Origin: Diphasiastrum complanatum
Taxonomy: Eukaryota; Streptophyta; Lycopodiopsida; Lycopodiales; Lycopodiaceae
Direction: 5' to 3'
DNA length: 64,000 bases
Assembly: GCA_029204225.1 (NCBI GenBank)
Contig: CM055095.1
Location: forward strand, 66,427,940-66,491,939
Shown: piece by piece, positions 11,677 to 22,399 of the stretch
Layout: each line of letters opens with the position of its first letter
Position numbering within the stretch: the first letter of the stretch is position 1
Position numbers and translations under genes: made by a program
The notes under the pieces: generated by a model
Databases searched by the model: none
Seen by the model: the letters and a program-made list of their open reading frames with translations, nothing else
Told to the model about the DNA's origin: nothing

Positions 11677-12750
11677 TGTTGTAAAGCTACCTTTACAAGC
11701 TTTACTTCCGGTGCCATTGGCGCCAGCTATGTCCCCGGCGCCAGCAGCGCCCCTGCTGCTCCCGGCGCCGCTCCCGGCGCCACTGTGACCAGAATCCAGC
11801 CGGCGCCAAGTTCCTATGGCTGAAAATCTTTGATCGGTTCTAGCGGAGTCCAGAGAGCTCAGATCGATGTGCAATCACCTCACACGATCTAGGCATGATT
11901 AAAGGAAGCCTGGGGATCAATAAAATCTAGAGAGAGAAAATGACTTTCTAGAAAGAGAAAATCCTAGAGAGAGAAAAACGTGCTTTACCAGCTTAGGTAG
12001 AGTGCTTGTTATGAGGGGAGGTGCCGAATCACACCAATACTATAAGGGAGTGCGGGTTGCGACTCAGGGCGAGCTCCAACCAAGTCTCAGCCTCCCTTGC
12101 TGGAATGTTGTCATGGCTCTCGCCTTGGCATGCTAGCGCCCCGGAGACTAGGGTCGTATCCCGGGACGCCAGCGGTATGCCGTCGGGACCATTCGGTCCG
12201 TGACGCCAGCGGTATGCTGTCGGGACCATTTGGTCCAGGAACTGGTTGTTTCCATATCTGTCGCGGCTTGTGGTTCTGAGTGTTCCTTGCATGAACGTGA
12301 ATGGGTTAAGCTCTTGGGGAACGGGCTCTAACCTGTCGGCTGAGTTGGATGGCTTGCTTGGGTGGATGTTACCTGTTTATGGCTGTCCAGTCTGGCGTGG
12401 CGCCAGGTTGGCTTCCAGCGCTCGTGACGAAGCTTTCAGTTGGTTAAGTCTGATGTAAGTCAGACGGCTTGCTTGGAATGGATGTTACTCGTTGGTAACG
12501 AAGCTTCGAGTTGGTTAAGTTTGACGTATGTCGGGCGGCTTGCTTGGAGGGAAGTCACCCACGTCGGGACTCCCGATCTGGCATGGCGCCAGGTTGGATC
12601 TCAATGTTGGTTTCGGAACTTCAAGTTGGTTAAGTCTGATCGTTGTTGGCGAGTTGGCTGCTTGTATGTCGAGTGGGTTTGGATGGCAAGAGTTGAAGGC
12701 TGGGAAGCTAAGTCGTGGTTCCCGGCTCCCTTTGGGATGCCTGCGCTACA
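11677..12750 (+). repeat. Left LTR (1074 bp) of the LARD-like element
   Basis: Runs from TGTTGTAAAG to GCCTGCGCTACA. It contains a GC-rich stretch with at least five GGCGCC boxes (about 11716-11806), a 38-bp unit repeated near 12158-12235 (CGCCAGCGGTATGC), and repeated modules GTTGGTTAAGTCTGA and GGCTTGCTTGG between 12290 and 12640. Open frames here are not genes. Confidence 0.95.
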
Positions 12751-12751
12751 T

Positions 12752-12765
12752 GTGGTATCAGAGCC
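12752..12765 (+). other. Primer binding site for initiator tRNA-Met
   Basis: TGGTATCAGAGCC lies two bases after the left LTR and is complementary to the 3' end of plant initiator tRNA-Met, where minus-strand DNA synthesis starts. Confidence 0.9.
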
Positions 12766-12840
12766 GACTGGCCGGTCAGCTATGCGGATCTCACGGAAAT
12801 GGCCACGGTTTGGGGTTCATCAAGACAACTGTTGTGCAAG

Positions 12841-13228
12841 GTGCTGCCCACAGTGTAAGCACGGGTGCGTCCACGGTCGGGGTGGTCGGCAGAACGGGGG
12901 ACTTGATGAGTCAAGGTGCTGCCCTTGAGGTGTAAGCACGGTCAGTTCTCGCGGTTCGGGCCTGGCGCTGTCTGCACGTAGGACGGATGAGGCAAAGTGC
13001 TGCCTAGGTAGGTGAAAGCACGGTCTGTACCTTGTGGGGTGCGGGGCGACATATTCGAACTGTACGGGTTAACCATTGAGACAGAGATGCTGCTCGAATT
13101 CGGGTGTAAAGCACGGGTGGTTAGCTGCCGGTGCGGGATAGCTGCCGATCGTTTAGCTATAAGGGCTATCGACCAAAAAGTGGTGGGGCGTGACTGAGGC
13201 AATGTACTGCTTAATGGTGAAAGCACGG
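12841..13228 (+). repeat. Five imperfect hairpin units GTGCTGCC...AGCACGG in the leader
   Basis: Units at 12841-12864, 12916-12941, 12997-13023, 13087-13116 and 13204-13228 share GTGCTGCC (last two variant), a spacer of 9-15 bases and GTGTAAGCACGG or GTGAAAGCACGG. GTGCT pairs with AGCAC. They start about 90 bases after the primer site, where retroelement RNAs often carry packaging or dimerisation signals; that role is inference. Confidence 0.75.
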
Positions 13229-13502
13229 ATGGTTGGAGGGGTGTCCTATGTGGGCTGATTCTGTGATCGATTTGTATGGGCGCGGCCAGGCAAAGGTCCG
13301 TTGGCAGGACCATCTCAAAGGGGGACCTTGTCTTTGTTACTTGTTAGTAAACCTGCCTGAGTGTCTTACTTGTACGTATTCGTGGTGAGTCTTAGTACTC
13401 GTGCTTTGCCTGGTTTGCATGATTGCTTGTGATACAAGGAGCTGATGGCTCGAGAAGGAACCTTTTCTTTTGAAGGCTGATACCATCAAACAAAGAGGAC
13501 TA

Positions 13503-14005
13503 CAGAATCTGTGGGGCGGATTTGCAGTTCAAGTACTCACACGTGAACGACAACGAAACGACTCAATGTTTGCAAAGGATGGATGGCTAGCCTGTTTCTT
13601 AGGTTAGTTTCATTTGCGACAACGCCCACCAGACGCAAGCAGGAAGTCAAAAGTTGGAAAGGGCCATTTCAGGGGAGATCTTCTATGGAGCAGTTGGTCT
13701 TCATTTTGGGACGGCCACCTTCGGAACTGAAACTCACTGAGCATGAGCGATATCCAGAATCTGTGCGGCGGATTTGCAGTTCAAGTACTCGCACGTGAAC
13801 GACAACGAAATGACTCAATGTTTGCAAAGGATGGATGGCTAGCCTGTTTCTTGGGTTAGTTTCATTTGCGACAACGCCCACCAGACGCAAGCAGGAAGTC
13901 AAAAGTTGGAAAGGGCAATTTCAGGGGAGATCTTCTATAGCAGTTGGTCTTCATTTTGGGACGGCCACCTTCGGAACTGAAACTCACTGAGCATGGGTGA
14001 TATCC
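13503..14005 (+). repeat. 252-bp tandem duplication inside the LARD-like element
   Basis: The block beginning CAGAATCTGTG at 13503 recurs at 13755 with few changes, including a three-base difference at CTATGGAGCAG versus CTATAGCAG. A third start (GATATCCAGTATC) follows at 13999 but does not continue. Confidence 0.9.
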
Positions 14006-15327
14006 AGTATCAGTTGGGTTTTTCCTCAAAGGGGAAAAGACTAGGATCCTCTTCAGAGATTGGCAACAAGTTGGATCGAGCCATAATCCTAGCAGATGGG
14101 AAGCAAAGTGTTGGAAAGGCTTTTTGTCCGAAGAACTCTACTCTAAGTCCGATCAGCTGATTTATTAAGTGGAGGGGAACTATCACACACACCTCTCTCT
14201 TGGGGCAAATTTTGAATGAAAGTTGATCAAAATGGGGGCAAATTCAAGGTGACCTAGCCATACTCACACGAGGAGACTGGCGAACTTTGGACCTAATAAG
14301 TTGACAAGTTTTTGTTGTGGAAAGGAAAGTTTGTTATAGGCTTTCTCTGGACCAGCAATGATGAGGAAACATATGAGTACGCTGGCTTGTGTTACGTGTA
14401 AGGCAGCTGATCAATGAAGGAACTGTGAAAGTTGAGTCTTGCATAGAGACTTGGTATTTCGAACGGACGCTAAGGGATAGTTCGCGTTGAGATCGGACTA
14501 GTGCAAACTCTGGGTGCATGTTTCTGATTCAAAGAGAGCTACTTGAAGCTAAGCTCGATGTACACTTCTTGTTTTGACTGTGAGGCAACTAACCAGTGAT
14601 GGAATTGTGAAAGTCAAGTTTTGCGCGACGGACATGGTGCTTCAAACAAACGCGAAGAGATAGTTCGGATGCGGATCAAACTGGTGCGACCCTTTGGCTT
14701 TCCACGAGGTCAATGGTTACATTTGGGCTGATTCAAAGAGCTACTTCAAGCTAAGTGAGAGGTGCATTGCGGAGTACTCAATCTTTGCCTACCTTAAAGA
14801 GCCAAGATGGAAAAGTATCAAGATCAGGCTGGGACAAGGAGAGAAATCAAGGTGGAGAAGCAACAAGGCACGGAGTGGACCAATAAGTGGGCAATCAAAC
14901 GATAAATCCTTCGGCTCAGGGAGCCTTGATACCTGTGCGGAACCCGAACAAATCTAGAGCTCAGGGAGCTCAACACAAAGTGCATCAAGGACAAATCAGG
15001 AGCTCAAAGGAGTTCCAAAGTCGAAAGTCAGAAGCGACAGGGGCGAACATTTCAAAGAAAGGCCTCTGTCACCAGTTAATAAGGCTCTCGGGTTTTACGA
15101 AAGCGATATCAAATCTACGCTTTTCCCAGACAAAGATATTTGTTTCAAGTTATGTAATTTTTCAGTACAAAGAGCTGAGCCTCCGACTTGTGGTGTGCCA
15201 GCTTCAATGTTAATAAAAAAGTGGCCAGTAAATTGAGTACTGTGCCAAGTAGCATAAATGTATAGTCATTTTAATTGGGAGACACCTTTACTTTAATCTG
15301 ACATCTGATGAGGACATCAGATTTTAT

Positions 15328-15341
15328 AAAGGTGGGGTGGA
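15328..15341 (+). other. Polypurine tract of the LARD-like element
   Basis: AAAGGTGGGGTGGA directly precedes the right LTR, as expected for the plus-strand primer. Confidence 0.8.
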
Positions 15342-16415
15342 TGTTGTAAAGCTACCTTTACAAGCTTTACTTCCGGTGCCATTGGCGCCAGCTATGTCCC
15401 CGGCGCCAGCAGCGCCCCTGCTGCTCCCGGCGCCGCTCCCGGCGCCACTGTGACCAGAATCCAGCCGGCGCCAAGTTCCTATGGCTGAAAATCTTTGATC
15501 GGTTCTAGCGGAGTCCAGAGAGCTCAGATCGATGTGCAATCACCTCACACGATCTAGGCATGATTAAAGGAAGCCTGGGGATCAATAAAATCTAGAGAGA
15601 GAAAATGACTTTCTAGAAAGAGAAAATCCTAGAGAGAGAAAAACGTGCTTTACCAGCTTAGGTAGAGTGCTTGTTATGAGGGGAGGTGCCGAATCACACC
15701 AATACTATAGGGGAGTGCGGGTTGCGACTCAGGGCGAGCTCCAACCAAGTCTCAACCTCCCTTGCTGGAATGTTGTCATGGCTCTCGCCTTGGCATGCTA
15801 GCGCCCCGGAGACTAGGGTCGTATCCCGGGACGCCAGCGGTATGCCGTCGGGACCATTCGGTCCGTGGCGCCAGCGGTATGCTGTCGGGACCATTTGGTC
15901 CAGGAACTGGTTGTTTCCATATCTGTCGCGGCTTGTGGTTCTGAGTGTTCCTTGCATGAACGTGAATTGGTTAAGCTCTTGGGGAACGGGCTCTAACCTG
16001 TCGGCTGAGTTGGATGGCTTGCTTGGGTGGATGTTACCTGTTTATGGCTGTCCAGTCTGGCGTGGCGCCAGGTTGGCTTCCAGCGCTCGTGACGAAGCTT
16101 TCAGTTGGTTAAGTCTGATGTAAGTCAGACCGCTTGCTTGGAATGGATGTTACTCGTTGGTAACGAAGCTTCGAGTTGGTTAAGTTTGACGTATGTCGGG
16201 CGGCTTGCTTGGAGGGAAGTCACCCACGTCGGGACTCCCGATCTGGCATGGCGCCAGGTTGGATCTCAATGTTGGTTTCGGAACTTCAAGTTGGTTAAGT
16301 CTGATCGTTGTTGGCGAGTTGGCTGCTTGTATGTCGAGTGGGTTTGGATGGCAAGAGTTGAAGGCTGGGAAGCTAAGTCGTGGTTCCCGGCTCCCTTTGG
16401 GATGCCTGCGCTACA
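15342..16415 (+). repeat. Right LTR (1074 bp) of the LARD-like element
   Basis: Same length and ends as the left LTR. Differences seen: A/G in ACTATA(A/G)GGG, G/A in CTC(A)(G/A)CC, A/G in CCGTG(A/G)CGCC, G/T in GAAT(G/T)GG and G/C in CAGAC(G/C)GC. Directly followed by GAAGG and by the rest of LINE B ORF1. Confidence 0.95.
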
Positions 16416-16667
16416 GAAGGGTTGGATAGAGCTTGGAGAACCAAACGAGACCCTTCTACACTCATTGTTCGCTTCACGAATTTGGAAGAGAGACGGGCAA
16501 CCCTCAAACTGCGGGCTAAGCTTAGAGGTACACTTATATTTATGGATGATGACACGCAGGTTGCGGATCGCAAAAAGGCATTCAGTGAGGCAAAAGCGTT
16601 GGGGAAGAGGGTAATTTATCGGGATGGCAAAGCTCGATACATTGATCCTCCGAATCCTGACAAATAG
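16416..16667 (+). pseudogene. LINE B ORF1, 3' part
   Basis: Continues ORF1 after the LTR element. The frame reads STLIVRFTNLEERRATLKLR and GTLIFMDDDTQ, matching KVLFIKFRSIEQRNAALRLR and GTFIFMDED of LINE A, then a basic stretch KRVIYRDGKARYIDPP, and stops at TAG 16665. This is the RNA-binding-like C-terminus of the ORF1 protein. Confidence 0.8.
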
Positions 16668-16697
16668 GGAGCATGGCCCTCCGGACTAGGTAGCGGT

Positions 16698-18348
16698 TTG
16701 GGGGCTCTTTCTAGAGCATTGAGATTATGGAACTGCAATGGCATTCATTCTTCAGCTACCGCCAAAGATTTTAGAGATTTTTGCACTAAGGGTGATATCT
16801 TACTACTTACCGAGACACATGAGAGTCCTGAGAGAGGTCTACCGGCTGTTGCGGGTTTTTGTTGGTTCTCTGCACATCGGAGGGCGACAAGAGCATTGAC
16901 AGATCGGGGTTCTGGTGGGGTGGCTTGCTTAGTCCGCGACTTCATTCGGCCCTGGGTCGAGTTGGTGCATACTGACGAGCGAGCTCGCTATATTTGGATT
17001 CAGGTGGACCGGACTTTGACGGGACTGAACCGAGACCTTTTTCTAGCCGTTTGCTATTTTCCACCAGACACATCAGTTTTCACATCAGATGAGGAGTCAC
17101 CTTACTTGGATATCTCTTCAGACATTATCAGATACGAGGAGCGGGGTTATATTCTCCTAGCTGGCGACTTTAATGCCAGGACTGGATCCAGGCAGACAGA
17201 GTTTTATAGAGCAGAGGATGATCCATAGCGGATACATGCTTTAGACTGGGATGATCTTGGCCTCTGGCAACAATCAGCAGATGCAGAGGGTCCAGTTACT
17301 GCATATGGAGAGCTGATGCTTCAGTTGGGCGAGGCTCACGGATTGGCCATTTATAATGGCTTACTGCAGTGGCCTGATTCAGGTGACTTTACCTATTTTC
17401 CACATAACGGAGGGAGTAGTGTTGTTGACTATTTCATGGGATTGTCGTCTCTCCTCCCCTACATTTCATCTTTCTTGGTCCACCGCACCACTTGTCTGAC
17501 CACTCATACCTCTCTCTCTCTATTGGCCTTCTTCACACCCCCTGTGCTAGTACATTCACCCCTAGTGAAAAGACCGTCTACCGCTATAACCCTCAAAAAA
17601 CCCCTCTGTACAAGGAAACCTTATCTGATCTCCTGACTCATTTTCCCTATGTAGCTACTTTGGCATACCAGTCTCTTTTTCTTGTCCGGACCCTGCATAC
17701 CTCTGCATCCCTTGCTTTTCCATCCCCACGGCCCAAGCACTTACGACATAGACCGCATAACCCCTGGTATGACCACGAATGTAACCAACTTCATCTGAAC
17801 TTGATTTATGCACGCTGCCACCTCCCTCATCTTGCAAAGGACTTATCTCGTGTATATCGTAGAACCACCCGCAAAAAGAAAATTGCATATGAAACTTGCC
17901 AGGGGAAGAAGATGATGGACCTTTTCTTTAGCTCCTCGTCGCGTTCTTTTTGGCAAATGTGGCCAAAACCAAAGTTATGGTGTTTAACACCTCTAGATCC
18001 TTCATGATGCGACAGGAGCTTCTGTGGGAGGAACATCCACTTGAGGTAGTTGACTCTTACACATACATGGGCGTGGTATTCTCTGGTCAGACGGCAGAGA
18101 CAGTGTCGGCGACTAGAGGGACAGGCAACCCGCAGGCCACGATCTACAACTTCACGGCAGCAGAGACGCCACCGACCATCCACTCAGAGATGGAGAGACA
18201 CAGTTCGTTCAGCGACAGTGTCTCAACATACTTTACATCACTATTTCATAGGCGGAGAGACATTTATATGATGATAAGGCTCTCCTTGTCTATCATCATT
18301 ATTTCCTGTTTACCTGTAGTCTTGTTTCTTTGTTCTTTTAGGTGGTAG
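16698..18348 (+). pseudogene. LINE B ORF2: endonuclease with polymerase core deleted
   Basis: Endonuclease motifs are well kept: LWNCNGIHSS, LLLTETHES, RGSGGVACL, YILLAGDFNART, and further on GGSSVVDYF and SDHSYL. A TAG lies at 17226 and a frame change near 17490. The linker PHNPWYDHECNQL and KKKIAYETCQGKKMMDLFFS leads to SSSRSFW at about 17950, where the sequence jumps to KTKVMVFNTS, which follows the YADD region in other copies. About 500 codons' worth of polymerase (fingers and palm) are missing or reduced to a junction. The tail SYTYMGVVFSG is followed by noise. Confidence 0.85.
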
Positions 18349-18434
18349 AGCTTTCATGCTCCCACCGTGCATACTTGACATGTACCTTTTTCAGTCCTAT
18401 GTACCTTAGGGTATGTCATGGACATTTATAAAGA

Positions 18435-18438
<4 letters not shown>

Positions 18439-18516
<78 letters not shown>
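18439..18516. repeat. (CT)n tract between LINE B and LINE C
   Basis: About 39 CT units after TATAAAGATCTTT; LINE C begins at once with GCGTGCGCGCC. Confidence 0.95.
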
Positions 18517-18518
<2 letters not shown>

Positions 18519-18586
18519 GTGCGCGCCATGGTTCCTCGTGCCATCTCTATCCATAGCAGGTCTCGATCATCCTGTACCTCCACCTC

Positions 18587-18826
18587 ATGCTACAGTCCAA
18601 AGTTGCATCGCTCGAACAATCCATCGGGACCAAACAGGCTGTGGCTTCGGTGTCTACCACCAATATGATACGGGAACTGGAGACAAAGATTGAAAAGCAG
18701 CAAGAGGCCCTTTTTTGGGCATCAGTTTTGAAAAAAGGCACCAAACCAAGCGCTCCCATCTCTTCGGTTATCTCAGCCACCATCTTGGAAGAGAAATCAC
18801 GAGACCAAAAAAGTGCACAACATTAG
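18587..18826 (+). pseudogene. LINE C ORF1 remnant
   Basis: The 79-codon frame carries a coiled-coil-like segment (MIRELETKIEKQQEALFWAS) and the ATILEEKSRDQK block that precedes the RNA-binding-like region in this family. HNIRVRGIPDTQ follows in another frame, then the sequence passes directly to polymerase. Confidence 0.6.
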
Positions 18827-19736
18827 AGTTCGTGGGATCCCAGATACACAAGTTACTCATCTAGAGACTCCGCGACCTCGGCTTCTCCACTGACATCGTT
18901 CTTGCTGTTATGGCACTTTATGAGCGTGTTCTGGGATGTTTCCGACATAGCAATGGCATATCAGATCACATTTGGAGCACTATTGGGGTGAAGCAGGGTT
19001 GCTCCCTCTCACCAATCCTCTTTTTACACAGTGTGGTGGTGCTGGTTGCAGGCTTGGGGACATCTTGATTGCTTTCCTCCTTTATGTTGATGATGTGGTA
19101 TTGGTCTCACCTACCAGAGAGGGTCTACAGCAACAGTTGGATTGCTTGCATGAGTTTTGCACCAGATGGGGCCTAGGGGTGAACATTGGGAAGACTAATT
19201 TTATGGTCTTCAAAACTAATGCCTTTTTTGGGCATCAGTTTTGAAAAAAGGCACCAAACCAAGCGCTCCCATCTCTTCGGTTATCTCAGCCACCATCTTG
19301 GAAGAGAAATCACGAGACCAAAAAGTGCACAACATTAGAGTTCGTGGGATCCCAGATACACAAGTTACTCATCTAGAGACTCCGCGACCTCGGCTTCTCC
19401 ACTGACATCGTTCTTGCTGTTATGGCACTTTATGAGCGTGTTCTGGATGTTTCCGACATAGCAGTGGCATATCAGATCACATTTGGAGCACTATTGGGGT
19501 GAAGCAGGGTTGCTCCCTCTCACCAGTCCTCTTTTTACACAGTGTGGTGGTGCTGGTTGCAGGCTTGGGGACATCTTGATTGCTTTCCTCCTTTATGTTG
19601 ATGATGTGGTATTGGTCTCACCTACCAGAGAGGGTCTACAGCAACAGTTGGATTGCTTGCATGAGTTTTGCACCAGATGGGGCCTAGGGGTGAACATTGG
19701 GAATACTTATTTTTTGGTCTTCAACACTTCTCGAGC
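18711..19736 (+). repeat. 513-bp tandem duplication in LINE C
   Basis: TTTTTTGGGCATCAGTTTTG occurs at 18711 and 19224. The unit spans the end of ORF1 and the polymerase active-site region, so ORF1 tail and active site each occur twice. The copies differ by a few bases and single-base indels. Confidence 0.9.
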
Positions 19737-20848
19737 ATTCATGCAGCGCTGGAGCTTACTTTGGGTGGACAGGTTCTAGAGGTGGTCCCCTCCTACACAT
19801 ACTTGGGGATCCTTTTCTCAAGTCCTACTTTTAGCATGAGACAGGCCGCTACCACTCGACTGGGGAAGGGACATGCCTCCCTTGTTCAGCTAGAGAGATT
19901 TTGTTTCCGGAAGTCCATCCAGGATGCTCGCAGTAAGTGTCGCCTCTTTGATAGCATTCACCCCCACGGCTCTATATGCGGCAAAGGCATGGTGTACAGG
20001 TCTTCCCTTTTCACACTGGGCCAATCTTTCACAACTACAAACCACTCTAGCTCGACTGATCCAAGCGAAGCCTTCTGTTCCACATGAGATTCTCCTGGCC
20101 GAGTTTGCAGTCCCACCTATTCAAATCGAGGCAGCTCTTCAACTCATTACCTATACACAAAGGATACAGGCGTTACCAGAGATAGACAGACGATACATAC
20201 AGACTGCACTATCCTCCTCACAACGTCTTCATGGTCAGGGCTACAAATTATAATGGTTCTCTCAGGCATCCCACCTCCTACTTGAGTCATTTGGTATATC
20301 CATCACAGAGCTTCCCTCGGGCACCCATCATTATATCAGACGATTCCTCTATCGAGCATATTTAGAGCGGACTTGGCGTAACCAGCTAGGGGTTAAGCCA
20401 GCTTTCTACCAGACACATTTCTTGGACCTGGATGCATCTGGGAGCCCAGTCATGCCACGCTACTTGGAGTCGGGACTCACATTGCCTCAGATTCACACTG
20501 GGACAGCTCAGGGTATCTTCTCATCAGCTAGCTATTGAGACGGGGAGGTTCCATGGTATTCCTAGAGAGGATCAGATTTGCCAGTTATGCTCCCTAGGTG
20601 AGGTGGAGTCTGAGGGGCACTTTATCTTTAGATGCCCAGTACACTATGAGATCAGAGGGCGATATCATTGCCTGTTTCGAGACATGCCTACCACTCTACG
20701 CTCCCTCATAGCCTATGAGGACCCACGATGTGTCGCTTTGTTGGTATGCGAGATGTTCATACTACGGAGAGACTTATATGGGACATCCCAGCATTTTACC
20801 TCACCATTGATTACTTATTCTTTACTAGGCGGAGATCGCATGATTTAG
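18840..20848 (+). pseudogene. LINE C ORF2 remnant (duplicated palm, thumb and C-terminal finger)
   Basis: Both duplicate units encode GCRLGDILIAFLLYVDDVVLVS, with YVDD where other copies have YADD, then CTRWGLGVNIG. After the second unit the frame shifts and reads SYTYLGILFSSPTF, ARLIQAKPSVPHEILLAEFAVP, and the C-terminal finger ICQLCSLGEVE..GHFIFRC followed by YEIRGRYHCLFRD. Frame changes and stops occur near 19740, 19970, 20250 and 20500. Not functional. Confidence 0.8.
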
Positions 20849-21255
20849 TGCCTGAGAATGAGGATTATGACGACGACGAGGATGATAGCCGCTCACATGC
20901 TCATAGAGATCAGAGGCAGTGTACCCCCCACCATCACGTTACTACCAAGATCACCAGACATCCTATGCAGAGACGTTACTACACATGCTCATGCTCACAG
21001 ACGACGCCAGCAGGCTCCAGTGATCTCTCATGCCATAGCTCGTATTACATCTTTTTACAGCAGCAGCAGCAGCAGCATCATAGGCTTGACACCTTGACAT
21101 GGATACAGATGATCTATTTGAGTTTTTAGTTTGTACTGGATGTTTTCTTAATTACAATTTTGGAGACGTTTTATACGCTCCCATGGTTACCACATACTTG
21201 ACATATACTTCATTAGTCTTATATGCATTTTGGCATGGAAAATACATTAATAAAG

Positions 21256-21270
21256 CTTTCTTTCTTTCTT

Positions 21271-21336
<66 letters not shown>
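21256..21336. repeat. (CTTT)n then (CT)n: tail of LINE C
   Basis: About four CTTT units follow ATTAATAAAG and pass into about 33 CT units; GTGGAGATAGC of LINE D follows at once. Confidence 0.95.
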
Positions 21337-21339
<3 letters not shown>

Positions 21340-21559
21340 GAGATAGCTCCACGCGGATCTGCTCCTGCTGTCCCTCGCGCCATCTCTTCACTCCCTCCAC
21401 GTCGGACCACCCGCTCCCCCCTCGCTACTATCTCCTCCCCCTCCCGCGCTGAAAACAGCTCCTCCATCGCTGCTGAAAACACCTCCTCCATCGCGGCTGA
21501 AAACAGCTAACCCCCCCTCTTTGCAAGCAATACCTCCTTCGCTGGAAACACCCCCTTCA

Positions 21560-22363
21560 TTACAGGCAGGGATATATTATTCTTCATGGAGACACACGAG
21601 AGCCCAAAGCGAGGACTTCCTTCTTTTCCTGGATATAGATGGGATTCAGTATTCCGACGAGAGACTAGATCTGCTAGTGGACGTGGTTCAGGTGGGGTCG
21701 CCTGCTTGTACAGGGAGGCTCTTCACTCGAGTATTGACTTCATCCGACGTGACGAGTAGGCCCGCTACACCTGGACTCGCATTGTGGGTCAGGATATTGG
21801 CTTGGATAGAGATCTTTTTATTGCGGCATGTTACTTTCCACCAGAGTCCTTGTCTTTTGCTGAGGGTATTGGATCTCCATATCATGACCTCTCACCAGAT
21901 ATTATCAGATTTTCAGAGCGGGGGCATATTCTCCTCACGGGATTTTAATGCCCGGACATCTTCGCGACAGATAGAGTTCTTCGACACCACTGATGAGCTA
22001 CGTGTTCGTGCCTTGGACAGTGATATGCTTGGAGTTACCAGGACCTCCGCGGATAGTTTTGGACCTACTTCTTCATATGGTGAGCACTTATTGCAGTTTG
22101 GAGAGGCACATGAGCTAGCCATTTATAATGGCTTACCCTGCTGGCCACATTCAGACAGTTACACATGCCACCCTCACAGTGGAGAACATAGTGTCGTTGA
22201 CTATCTCATGGGGTCACCATCCTTTGTACCCACAGTTTCTGACTTCCACATTTTCCCCACCACCCTTTCTGATCACTCATTTCTCTCCTTCGATATCGGC
22301 CACCTCCCACCCTCATCCATCTACACTACCCACGCTTACCCGAGCACCCACGTACACATTTGA
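21560..22363 (+). pseudogene. LINE D ORF2, endonuclease part
   Basis: ILFFMETHESPKRGLPSFPG, GRGSGGVACL and RDLFIAACYFPPES read in one frame with a TAG near 21750. At 21940-21944 the expected GGAGATTTTAAT has lost two bases, so the catalytic GDFNAR motif is broken (the frame reads SRDFNART). The remainder, GEHLLQFGEAHELAIYNGLP, HPHSGEHSVVDYLMG and SDHSFLSFDIG, lies in the 21521-22363 frame. Confidence 0.8.
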
Positions 22364-22399
22364 TCCCACTTACATGCCGCTATACCGGCAGTCCTTAGC

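Larger units (their letters stand above)
11677..16415 (+). mobile_element. Non-autonomous LTR retrotransposon (LARD-like), 4739 bp
   Basis: Two LTRs of exactly 1074 bp, tRNA-Met primer site, purine tract and a perfect 5-bp target duplication are all present. The 2591-bp interior has no gag, protease, polymerase or integrase motif in any frame, so it must have been moved by proteins of another element. I count five base differences between the LTRs (about 99.5% identity), so it is young, and younger than the LINE it interrupts. The label LARD (large retrotransposon derivative) is by structure only; the parent family is unknown. Confidence 0.9.
10696..18438 (+). mobile_element. LINE B, interrupted by a 4.7-kb LTR element and internally deleted
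   Basis: Starts GTGGAGATGGCG right after a (CT)n tract, like LINE D (GTGGAGATAGC). ORF1 is interrupted at 11676 by the LTR element and resumes at 16416. ORF2 endonuclease follows at 16698, then a deletion removes the polymerase core. The 3' end GTCATGGACATTTATAAAGATC runs into (CT)n at 18439. Confidence 0.8.
18517..21255 (+). mobile_element. LINE C: internally deleted and duplicated copy
   Basis: Starts after (CT)n, keeps a short ORF1 coiled coil, then jumps into the polymerase. A 513-bp block is tandemly duplicated. The C-terminal part and 3' untranslated region are nearly complete and end CATGGAAAATACATTAATAAAG before a (CTTT)n/(CT)n tail. The endonuclease is absent. Confidence 0.85.

Noticed and set aside
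12021-12935. Several plus and minus frames of 60-160 codons within the LARD-like LTR and leader, repeated at 15686-16614
   Set aside because: They occur in both LTR copies because the LTRs are identical, show no protein motif, and overlap the known structural parts.
12841-13228. Regularly spaced repeats considered as a CRISPR array
   Set aside because: Units are imperfect hairpins of varying length with spacing of 75-117 bases inside an LTR retrotransposon of a plant genome.
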